From: Helicobacter vulpis
GTDB lineage: Bacteria; Campylobacterota; Campylobacteria; Campylobacterales; Helicobacteraceae
Assembly (NCBI RefSeq): GCF_003660395.1
Contig: NZ_QXQT01000001.1
Span: forward strand, 62,001 to 126,000
Length of the DNA stretch: 64,000 bases
Reading direction: 5' to 3'
The notes under the pieces were generated by a model, which saw only the letters and a list, made by a program, of their open reading frames with translations, did no database searches and was not told the DNA's origin. The translations under genes were made by a program, and so were the position numbers. Position 1 is the first letter of the stretch. Every line of letters begins with the position of its first letter. This document shows, in pieces, positions 38,801-46,600 of the stretch.

Positions 38801-39888
38801 TTGGCCTGAATGGTGTTGAGCGCTTTGAGCATGTTGGTGTAATTGCTGCTCAAGGCGTAGGTGGTGCTCCCACCGGTTGTGGTGGCGCTGACCATCCCGC
38901 CCACTAGGTTATCAATGGTGTTCATCGCCTGCAAGCCATCGAGCATGTTGGCCGTAACGCTGTAGGTACCCCCGGTTTGTGTGATGAGATTGCTAGTGGC
39001 GTTGGGAGTGGAGTAGAGTACGCTATTCAAGCTAGAGAGCGCGCTCCCCAATGAGCCGGCCGCAGGGGCGCTAGAGGTGTTTAAAGAGGCGCTCAACGCG
39101 CTGGCAAAATCAGCCCCCACAGCATTGGCTGTACCCACCATGCTATTCAAAGAGGTCATGTAATTAGGGGTGGTGGCTGAACCGGGCAAATACCCCGCTA
39201 AAGTCATCAAATTGCTATAGACCGTGCCTAGTGCGGTGTCTGCCGCGCTGGTACTGCCCGCATTCACCAAAGAGGCGCTCAAGGCCCCCGTAACGCTGGC
39301 GGTATTGCCATTGCCTTGGTTGCTAATCTTGTAGTAGCCCGTAACCGCCTGCCCGGGGTTTAAGATATTGTCCGCCCCAGCTACCCCGTTAAACGCGGTG
39401 CGGGCGTTGTAATAAGCGCTATAGGCGGCCATGTCTTGGCGGATCACCGAATCCAGGAGCGAGAAATTATAGACATTGTTCGCGCTGGCGATGTAGTTGG
39501 GCAAGCCAATATTGCTCTGCCCCCCCAAGAGGCTATTGAGGCCATAGAGGTTGTTAGTGGGCGTGGGGGGCGCACTCACCACACCCGGGGTGGCGGTGGT
39601 GGGGTTGATGACATTGTAAGGATTGGTGTAGCTATTATTCGCCCCCAAAAGAGGAGCGTTGCCCGCGGGATTGGAGATAGCAGTAGGGGTAGCAGAGCCA
39701 AAGGCGGTATCGGCGGTACCATTAAACATACCCGTACGAGTAGAGAGGCTATAATTCCCCCCCAAGATGCCAGAGATGGAGTTGACCAAGCTGATGGAGG
39801 TAACGTCATCGGCATCGAGCAAGGGGGTAAAGCCAAAGCAGGTGCTCAAGGCTAGACTCAAGGTAGAAAAACGCTTAGAAACTTTCAT
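32335..39888 (-). CDS. Giant Hop-type outer-membrane protein, left copy (2517 aa)
   Basis: A signal peptide (MKVSKRFSTLSLALSTCF...) is followed by ~2300 residues very rich in Asn, Ser, Thr, Ala and Leu, with few charges and no Cys noticed. The last 180 residues (from RPMQTMNSNGNMYGIDVQFG) form a Hop-family beta-barrel ending FFNYVYNF. Barrel motifs such as KQFFGKKKRWGLRYYASF are very close to H. pylori BabA-type Hops. It is twice the size of the largest H. pylori Hop I know of. It is a full-length paralogue of the divergent gene at 40652. ACAAGGA precedes the ATG. No promoter is seen between it and the leader cassette 37 bases upstream. Probably an adhesin; the ligand is unknown. Confidence 0.88.
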   Translation of the reverse strand: MKVSKRFSTLSLALSTCFGFTPLLDADDVTSISLVNSISGILGGNYSLSTRTGMFNGTADTAFGSATPTAISNPAGNAPLLGANNSYTNPYNVINPTTATPGVVSAPPTPTNNLYGLNSLLGGQSNIGLPNYIASANNVYNFSLLDSVIRQDMAAYSAYYNARTAFNGVAGADNILNPGQAVTGYYKISNQGNGNTASVTGALSASLVNAGSTSAADTALGTVYSNLMTLAGYLPGSATTPNYMTSLNSMVGTANAVGADFASALSASLNTSSAPAAGSLGSALSSLNSVLYSTPNATSNLITQTGGTYSVTANMLDGLQAMNTIDNLVGGMVSATTTGGSTTYALSSNYTNMLKALNTIQANLDTFANQVLNTPLASVLANTPNQYANTTATSNPSNNLTNVLNALASLPSGSINQSVVQSALNGLVNPNTTVTTVEGKTITNGYEATYYAYTALMQSDSLKTLQSALSVNGSTPTLTQTIEYALQLQNALNTANTAVAGNTTYSNVVFKLGANTSSLTSAQLATLYNAFNTTSSSAYNVFNTELSKLAGLVNTSSVNVSNTVSSNDSGGSPSANKVSAYPQAGVSGTSKYVTSWVSQSAANLKSYNSSYNSQLGKLLGAAMTYNGSVSSLEGLLNSSGKSALSNILTVGINNVAANALANGGVAEAASKADAINAQAQYINNMQAVFNSQNLLNTYVDTITRTYTTQADQINQASALTYLSGALNASAAQNGLIAQTKAAIVSALNSDYGTFLPSMASTLSASVVKVIQDLPTNTFSTSATPTQIADALGSFDTLTNMLTATKSTPSSAVAAATNATTLVDQNTDAIQIGKDVETVLTASVLPTGVTANNLDSLVTVLKTAIDGGSAIPNWAALDSTTKAALESLVGAASATGVPDDATGLLQKFSAALNQSAAPGTSGVAKTTATEANIKAAYTAAQTFSENYTNAFGVLSSALTSTPSSYSSAWLDLFKNTSTIADNLGYLSSSVAQAFENGTLTPQELSTQIQNIKTQIADYNSMGVTNTGTIALNAGLASSLGSGVNAAQNLGFANASVNTLATNLKGALPLLATNSGAPVSQTLLGNASAALGSLNSALDKLYNSSNNFFTLTNLNTTSGMNTSDPVSGVGNILGVGGIGGVPQNNLAILELSSLRNLNTVTSLVGNVIDPSTSAITTNYTAMAGLVGGASSAGSLQTNYTALVANAVNTNLPASTQLTSVVAALMPIQQALVAGQITQSQADTQAASALSGIVTTGNASSVWQAYEKAMGFGTISGTPNTVNQVKNLNALLTSSQNLSTVSGVVQVLTDANTLYNANKGLTGGAINGVTNTNTLSVSTTSGASNTPSALLNAQSAASALSALLGYFKSANLSTQANGDLTTEAMQNIATVINALNSYNHNVALLNSLTDNKGSAIAGEVLGYLQGNSSYQNLTTKSASASAINTLQNLLNRLSYLEGLQTQVQDAINNNPYAMIMQANTLVSSNSYQNAAKALITTSTNNGLFNTATSTLYNPGDPTTIKLSSTFGNLNTQVSADLSNASTWNALINNIGTSNSILANPTGITTSSQPALNLGKVANSIYNLVDLLSPASVNTSTNTINTSTNQTSVSDMLNNYAGVNTQQSNLKGVTLIVNASSGSALGAALTNSQLVGTAKTGSNTTVLEGFKGIVDLGSMLGTNAGNLNTTNYTNAVTAGGLSNLGTQVAAITKWFSTNLTSNANGVASGSAPSGVSDVSSTGDVTFLNTLISTLENNSATIGSSGKTLSYYIANSAQIGVGSNATAAEVVAAVKPLLEKVMGSTAAATTNADTIVATGGNGTTTVDVNTWLASINTLINTSGALQTINKNLANPVALQSNFTTNLQDLLTNALNLYNANKTATAVMANTQLNGTTNAITAASYGAISQLVDNADAIFSVKSFNGTTAGSGQGIVNPQEAVLNYIDNITSVSDYNAATAPTSPTNLQGLVAQELKNAGATGSTLGALLSSATAAQKSAAASAIVQNGAFQTNGLAGGSSASQMQQQVVNQTIASVLKDASTYTTASDALKPLLNSSTSVADILKAAVNNATSVKNFNSLLNPSNAQGISISKGTLSNANIATIQSLLKSMGVLQTSLNGLNQAIDKNQDAAMINNLSTASSVASATLRTLQGINGPISNTTASTYVTNSRNAIAAEVFLLINQANSPNVGQLLNALKTLATSNNLSTSGNAQLVATNNTINSVFTQIIGSGTINPNAALNNLDTLISDLQNLQVSLVNQLASSAGYQGVSSQAQGTSITPPAPTGTVMAILLPGNGKMGSVLDQQLTPTQIAALLPQIQKALVYAQAAKMKFENWMQTQGYTASAARPMQTMNSNGNMYGIDVQFGYKQFFGKKKRWGLRYYASFSYQHGTFMDGDTSELDNFVYGAGVDALYNFYESKDAKYTSGLFAGLMLAGSTWNVKGASAWISRMNAIKAAGGSAQMNTSYFQIPLNIGFRTNVNKHNGFEIGLRIPLAVNYYFKGSLDGMEQTVAYKRNVSVFFNYVYNF

Positions 39889-39925
39889 ACAGTTGTCCTT
39901 GTAGTGTTTAGATCAGGTGAGGAGA

Positions 39926-40174
39926 CTAGTTACAATTCAAGCCGTTGCAGTTGAGGTTGAAACCCGAGCTTACATCGGGCTTTTGCAACTGCGTACCCGG
40001 ATTTGTGGGCATGGCCACCGCCCCGTTTTGGTTTAAAAAGGGGTTAGCCACCGCCCCCATCAGGGGGCTAAACCCGGTGTTATTACTCCCAGTTGCCTTT
40101 GTCATATTAGAATACTGAAACCCCACAGCTCCATAAAATCCAGAGTTTTCTGCTTGCAGATTCAACATCCACAC
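39926..40174 (-). pseudogene. Silent leader ORF of the left giant OMP operon (start and signal peptide missing)
   Basis: An open frame that contains LQAENSGFYGAVGFQYSN, identical to the right-hand leader, then a diverged tail ending NLNCNGLNCN. The nearest ATG (40174) gives MWMLNLQAEN with no ribosome-binding site, promoter or signal peptide. The frame upstream is closed 30 bases earlier. It lies 37 bases before the left giant gene, just as the intact leader lies 42 bases before the right one. I read it as the off-state partner of an inversion switch rather than dead sequence. A conserved but simply broken gene is the alternative. Confidence 0.7.
40082..40159. repeat. Left arm of a perfect 78-bp inverted repeat
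   Basis: Its reverse complement is identical base for base to 40376-40453, starting CTGCAAGCAGAAAACTC and ending GGGAGTAAT. The identity stops abruptly at both ends. In each direction it encodes the mature start of a Hop-like leader. Confidence 0.95.
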
Positions 40175-40187
40175 GCAAGCAAGATTG

Positions 40188-40221
40188 CTTAGAATTTAAG
40201 AAAAGATTTAAGTCTTCTAAG
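40188..40221. repeat. Interrupted palindrome next to the promoter
   Basis: CTTAGAA and TTCTAAG, 7-bp perfect arms 20 bases apart, with AT-rich TTTAAG between. It ends two bases before the TACAAT box, so it could be a binding site for a regulator or for a DNA-bending or recombination protein. It might also be chance in AT-rich DNA. Confidence 0.35.
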
Positions 40222-40222
40222 T

Positions 40223-40228
40223 TACAAT
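40223..40228 (+). promoter_or_regulatory. -10 element for the leader and right giant OMP gene
   Basis: TACAAT inside the putative invertible segment, about 75 bases before the leader ATG. It is the only convincing -10 box between the two divergent giant genes; none of similar quality faces left. Confidence 0.55.
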
Positions 40229-40303
40229 GAGCGACAAAAATTTAAAATCTTGTTGTTGCAAAACTTGGGTTTTAAGTTTTTGATTTTACTTGAAAGGATG
40301 AAC

Positions 40304-40609
40304 ATGCGTACTTTTGCGTCTCGTTTTATTAAATTTGCAGGCATGGCAGGCATTCTAGCTCTCTCTGTCTCCACCCTGCAAGCAGAAAACTCTGGATTTT
40401 ATGGAGCTGTGGGGTTTCAGTATTCTAATATGACAAAGGCAACTGGGAGTAATGGCGCGCCCATCGCCACCCAAATGGCCAACCCGTTTCTCAACCTAGG
40501 TGCGAACTCCACAGCGGTTGTGCCCGTACCCAACATGGGGACGCTGACGACCCCCAATAACGCCGCTACGATGAATGTCCCTAGCATTTCTCAACCCACT
40601 AACCCCTAA
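40304..40609 (+). CDS. Small exported Hop-like leader protein upstream of the right giant OMP
   Basis: 101 residues from ATG 40304 (AAAGGA six bases ahead; ATG 40298 is too near it). The signal peptide ends SVSTLQA before ENSGFYGAVGFQYSN, the motif with which mature Hop adhesins begin in H. pylori. The rest is Pro/Asn/Thr-rich with ANPFLNLG and ends SQPTNP. It therefore carries the Hop amino-terminal motif detached from any barrel. The giant gene starts 42 bases later. A secreted or surface partner of the giant protein is possible. The first 28 residues lie in the putative invertible segment. Confidence 0.75.
   Translation: MRTFASRFIKFAGMAGILALSVSTLQAENSGFYGAVGFQYSNMTKATGSNGAPIATQMANPFLNLGANSTAVVPVPNMGTLTTPNNAATMNVPSISQPTNP
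40376..40453. repeat. Right arm of the perfect 78-bp inverted repeat
   Basis: Identical to the reverse complement of 40082-40159. It lies within the leader gene, exactly from the end of the signal peptide (LQA) through SNMTKATGSN. Confidence 0.95.
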
Positions 40610-40651
40610 TTGGGCCAACACAATATTCAAGCTAAATTCAAAAGGATCTTC

Positions 40652-43600
40652 ATGAACTTATTTACCAAGGGGGGCCCTAAACGCGTCCTCAAAACCCTAG
40701 GAATCTCGGTGGCCACTTGTTTGAGCCTCTCGCCCGTGGATGCCACAGAGATCACTGCCGAACAAATGGTCGACTCCATCTCTGGCATCTTGGGGGGGAA
40801 CTACTCTGTGGGGGGTGCTGCGACCAACGTCGCCTATGGGAGCGCGTTAAGCCCTAGTATCTATGTCCCAGCTCCAAGCGGGACTGCAGCCATCAACACC
40901 ATCGGGAGTGGCACCACCTACACCAACCCCACCAACCCCGCCGTCCCCTATAACCTCTATGGCAATGGCGGGTTGCTCACCAACTACAATGGCACCACCT
41001 ACACCAACACGCTATTGCAAAACAATAACGGGGCGTGGACCAACCCCTACGACCTCAATGCCGTAGGGGATCTCATCAACCCCCTTTATGCCCTCTACTC
41101 CCAGTATTACAGCTACAGAAACGCCTTAGCCGGAGTAACAGCCAGTAAGAACATTTTTGGCAAAGACATCTCCAACCCCTACTACACCCTAACTCCAGGG
41201 ACCCTCAATGGCACCAGCACCGCTTACACCAGCGCAGCCACAGTAACGGGGAACTTGAGTGCAAGCATGCTGGCTAGCGCCAATGATGTCAGTACGGCCA
41301 ATGGGCTTTTGAGCACCATTTACACCAATATCACCCAATTGACCAGCGATTTGGGCTACTTGGTCACGCCCGGGCAAAACTTTGCCCCCACTTTGGACTC
41401 CAATATCAGCACCATCGCCAGCGTGGGGAGCACTCTTTTAGACGCGTTGAGCGCGACCAGCTCTAGCCCTAGCAGTGTGCAAACCTTGGGCACCAGTCTG
41501 ACCAATCTAAACCAAGTACTCTATGGCTCCACGACCGGCACGCTCATCACCTCCACTAGCGCGGCCACAGGGGGGAACACCTACAGCGTGCAAGCCCAAA
41601 GCCTAGACACGCTAGCAAGCATCAACAACGCCAACTCCTTAGTGAGCGGGGGGCTTGTGAGCGCTTCTTCTAGCACTTCTACGCCCACTTACGCCTTGAG
41701 TACCAACTACGCCACTGTCTTAAAAGCGTTCAATAGCAACGCGAACTTTTTAGCAGACGCGAACGCCATCACCAACAATGTCTTAAACGGCGCGGATCTC
41801 TCAGAGGTGTTGAGCAAGCTCTCTTCACTAGACACGGTGGTGTATGACAGCGCGGTCGCCTCCGCGCTCAAAGGGCTTGTCAACCCCAATTCTTACCAGG
41901 TGGTCTTTAAAGCCTATGGCGCGCTGTTCAACAATAGCGGCACAGGCAGCACAGGCACGATCGCCCAAATGGCTAGCGCGCTTAACACCAGCTCTTCTAG
42001 CTCCATGAGTACCAGCGCCCAACAGCTTGTAAACGCGATCCAGCTCTATAACGATTTGAAAAGCATCAACACCAATCTCAAGCTGGGTAACACTGTCGCC
42101 AATAACAGCGCGCTAGCGGACGCGTTTACCAGCTCTGCTGACCCCTCGCTCGCCTCTAACTTGGCCAAGGTCCTCTATGATGCCTTCAACAATGGGAGCG
42201 CTAGCTCCTATGCCAACTTGCAAAGCACGCTCAGCGCGTTGGACTCTCTAGTGGCACAAAACACCAACTATGTCAGCTCCAACACCACCACCACGCCCAA
42301 CAACACCAGCTCTCTTACTCCGAGCACCACGGCTGGGACCAAAGCGACCAACACCTCCACCCAATACCCCTGGCAAAGTTATGACGGGTCTCAAACCGCC
42401 CAATACCCCCTAACCACCTCTTACACCACACAAAGAGGGCTCAATCAAGGCGCCTACAACACGCAGTTCAACAAAAATTTGGCCACTCTCCTCTCCAATG
42501 TGTTGAGCTATAGCGCTAATAGCAACGCCCTCTCTAAATTGCTCAGCTCCAACACCAGCCTTAGCAATATCCTAACCCAGGGTATCTACAACGCTGCGGC
42601 CAACCAAGCGCTCAATGCTGGCGCGACACAGGGCACCACCTCCGGGGACAATCTCAACAACCAAGCGCTCTACTTGAATCAAATGCGCGCCATTTTCACC
42701 TCTGAGAACCTGCTTAACACCTATGTGAACGCCATCACCTCCACGCAGAACACTCAGACCAACCAAACCGGGCAGGCCAGCGCGCTAAACGCTCTCTCTC
42801 AGGCTCTAAACGCAAGCGCGGCCAATAACGGGCTCATCGCCCAGACTAAGGCCGCCATTGCCGCCCAGCTCAATAGCCAAGCCACGCTCAATAGCACGGC
42901 TTTAAACGGTACTGAAATCGCCAAGATGGAGGGCCTCTCTGATCCGGAGGATGTTTTTAGCGCCAGCGCAACCCCAAGCAGCGTTGTGCAAGGCTTGCAG
43001 GCGATGAATGGCCTAGCTAATGCCTTTACCGGAGGCACCACTGCTAGCACTCTGACTGATGGCGTGAAAGCGGCCAACCCTGTTGTCCAAGCGCTTGCAA
43101 CCATCGCTAGCTCTAGCGTAGCGCCCACTTACTCTGCTGCGGCCGCCAATCTAGCCGGTGCGCTCTCCACAGCCACAAGCACCAATGACACCGTCTTAAA
43201 CACCGTGGTTACCAACTGGGATAGCTTGAGCAAGCCCGTTCAAGAAGCGTTTGCCACGCTCACAGGCGCGACATGGAGCGCCACCGCTGTAGATGTCAAG
43301 AGCAACTCTACCACCAACGCCCTTGACACTCTGGCCAAATTGCTCACCACTAACCCCATCGCCACCAATAACTCCGCCAACATGCAGGACTTAATCAGCA
43401 CCGCAAACACCATCGGGGCTAATGTCGCTAGTTTTGATAAAATCCTCAACGCCTCTGTAACCAATGGCGTGGCCGGGGCTGCCTTTGCCACCTCCCAAGT
43501 GGCCACCCAGCTTTTAGGCAAGAGTTCTACGGTTACCTCCATCATCAACAGCTTGAGCTCGGGGCGTTTGTTTAGCCCCAGTGTGAGCAGCGCGTTTGCC

Positions 43601-46600
43601 AACGGTACCCTCTCTTTAAGCGATTTGAGCCAAACCTTGAGCGGCATCGCCGCCCAGATCCAGCAGTACGACGCTCTAGGGGCGACCACCCCCTCTAGTG
43701 CTGTCCCTGCCACTGCCCCCACGCTTAACAATAGCCAGATTCAGGGCATGCTCAAAGCCGCCGGGGTGAGCGCGGTACAAAACCTAGGCTTTGCAGACGC
43801 CAGCGTGCAGAGCTTGAACACCAGCTTAGGGACTTTGCTAGGCTTGGTCTCCACAGGCTATAACACCAGCGCGAAAAATGTTAGCGATCTCACCAGCGCG
43901 CTTAGTACGCTCAATAGCGCGGTGCAAGGCTTGTATAGCGCGGGCAGCACTTTCTTTAACAACGGCAATCTCAGCGATGTGAGCAATGTCTACGCGGCCA
44001 GCCAAAGCACTTCTTGGGGGCTTGGGAACACTTCAGTAGGCATGGCCGCTAACCCTAACGCAGTCAATTATCTGACCAACCTAAATGACCTGGGCACCAT
44101 CAATAATTTGGTAGGCGTGCTCAATAGCGCAGGCACAGGGGTGAGCACGCAGTATAGTAGCGCTTTTGCCAGCGGGGGGCCTGTGAGCACCATCGCCGCG
44201 CAGTACTCTGCCCTAACGACTAACCTCGTGGAGGGCGCTACCCTCACCCAAGTAGTCCAAGCCCTCCAAGGCTTGAGCGCGAGCGCGAGCGCTACAGCCG
44301 TGCAAAATGCCTTGACCAATATCATCACCTCTCCTACCACCAACGCTAGCGGGGTGTGGGATGCCTATAAAGCCGTGATGGGGGTTGGCACCAACACTAA
44401 CCCAGTTAACAATCTGAACAACCTCTTGGCGAACAAATTGAGCTTAACGGGCACTGATAGCGCGGCCAATATCGCCCAGGTGATCACAGATGCCAATTCT
44501 CTTAATAGCGCTAACACCGCTTTGGCCAAGACTGTAACAGGAGTGAGCAATGGCTTACTCTCTGTGGATAGCAATAACGCCGCGGCATTTCAAGCGGCGA
44601 TCAAAGCGGCCAGCGCGCTCACGCCCTTGTGGAATAGCTTGGGCACTGGCGCTAACGCCAGCGCGGCTAATGCCTTGAAATTGCTGCAGAATTTGAACAT
44701 CTACGCCAACAATGTCAACTTGCTCAACTCTCTTACGGGGGGTAGCAGTGGCAAGGGGAGCGACATCGCCTCTTTGGTCTTGGGCAATCTGCAGGCAACT
44801 AATAGTCTTACAACAACCGCTAAGAGCGGGTTGAGCGGGGCTAGTGGTATCCAAACTCTCCAACGCCTTGTGGATCGCTTGCAATACCTAGAGGGTTTGA
44901 ACCAAAAAGTGCAGAGCGCCATTGACACCAACCCCTATGCCATGGTCATGCAAAAAGACAATATCACCTCCAGTGCGGCCTATCAGAGCGCAGCGCAGGC
45001 CCTCGTGGGCGCGGGGGGCTTGTTCAATAGCAATGCGGGCATTGGGAGTGTGAGCAATGCGGTCGCTAGCATCAACTCCAACTATAGCACTTTTGCTAGC
45101 GGTGTGAGCGCGGACTTGGGCTATTTGAGCACATGGAACTCCATGGTCGCTGGACTCACCAGCTCCAATGGCATTTTAAACACCCCAGATAGCACGGTCA
45201 ATGGCGCCGCCAACACACAAATGGGCAATATCTTGACCAATGTGAGCACCATTGCCAACTACCTCCCCACTGGTACCATCACCAATGGGCAAAACTCCAA
45301 TAGCACCACCTTGAGCGGCATCGCCAACGCTTGGAATAGCATCAGCGGCCAATTGGCCAACTTGGGCAATGCAGATGCCTACCACATCGCCTCCGCCACG
45401 GCCACGCCCCTAACAGTCAATCAGTTGCTAGGCAATTTGGATTCTTCTGACACCTCCGTCTTGCAGGGCTTGGGGGCGATCGTGGCTTTGAACAACAGCT
45501 TGACCGGAGGGCTTTTGAGCGGCACAACGGGTAGCTACACCACCAGCACCTCTGCGACTACTCTTGGAACGGCCAGTGCGCTCTTTGTAGACGCGACAAA
45601 CACCACTGCGGGTACTGTGGCCAGCATTACAGACACCTTCACCAATGCGGTTACTACTAGTGGTGGCAATGCGGGGAGCCTCTCAGGGTTGACTCCAAAT
45701 GCCTTGCAAGCTCTCTTTAGCGATGGCACTAATGCAAGCCAAATTGCAAGCGGGGGTTACACTTCTGCCACTGTGATTGGGGACATCATCTCCGCGCTGG
45801 CTAAAAACTCCACAGTAGCCCCCTATTTACAGGGCTTGGGTACAGCCACCCCCACTGCTTTGCCCACCGCCCCGGACGCTGCTAGTGCTGCTTTGACTAC
45901 CGCGGTGCAAGCCGCACTCACCCCCCTCATTGGCGCGACCAACGCAGCCACGATCACCGACACCGCCAAGGGCACCAAAGGGAGCGTGGTAGGCTGGATG
46001 GAGGCGGTCAACGCCCTCATCACCCAGCTTAAAGATGTCAATAACTCCATTGTGAATCGCGTGGACTCTTCAGTGGGCATTGGCCCAGCGGCTAGCACCA
46101 TCATCGCCAACGCCCAAAAAGTGGACGCGCTCTACCAAAACGCCGCCCAGACTGTGGCGCCCACCAAGGGTGCGCCAACAACGCCTGATTTTGCCGGCAT
46201 AGGGGACAATCTCACCGCCATTAAGACCGTGGTGGCGCAGGCCTCAAATATCTTTGATGTCTCTGCCTCTAGTACTAGCGGCTTTGGGGGCCCTGTGAGC
46301 GCGAGCGCTGCGCTCAGTGCGCTAGCCGCCTCAGACTGGACTGGCAATGTAACAGCGGCCCCTGCAACAGCCAGCGCGGCCACCACTTTGCCCGGGCTCT
46401 TGGCTGTGCAGTTAAAAGCAGATGGGGTGAGCGGGAGCACCATCGGCGATCTCATCTCTAATGCCACCAGCGCGCAACTCTCCCAAGCGGCCACTCAGGT
46501 GGTGGGCAGCTCTAATTTCAACGCCACCATGAAGAGCGACCTAGTCTATAGCGCGCTCCAAAACATCTTGAAGGCGACCAATAACTATCAGGATGCTAGC

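Larger units (their letters stand above)
40160..40375. other. Putative invertible promoter/signal-peptide segment (216 bp)
   Basis: This segment lies between the two 78-bp arms. It contains TACAAT at 40223, a ribosome-binding site AAAGGA at 40293, the ATG at 40304 and the signal peptide of the right-hand leader up to STLQ. It is more AT-rich than its surroundings. Flipping it between the arms would give the left-hand leader the same promoter, start and signal peptide in the same frame, with no stop codon introduced. The current orientation favours the right-hand operon. Inversion is inferred, not observed. Confidence 0.65.

Noticed and set aside
32470-39855. Many long open frames antisense to the left giant OMP gene, and equally to the right one
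   Set aside because: They follow from the biased, stop-poor composition of the giant genes; no start signals, no coherent proteins, and several are mere mirror copies in the two arms.
40610-40651. Longer amino terminus of the right giant OMP from TTG 40610
   Set aside because: It would put 14 non-signal residues before the signal peptide; ATG 40652 has a ribosome-binding site and a normal signal sequence.
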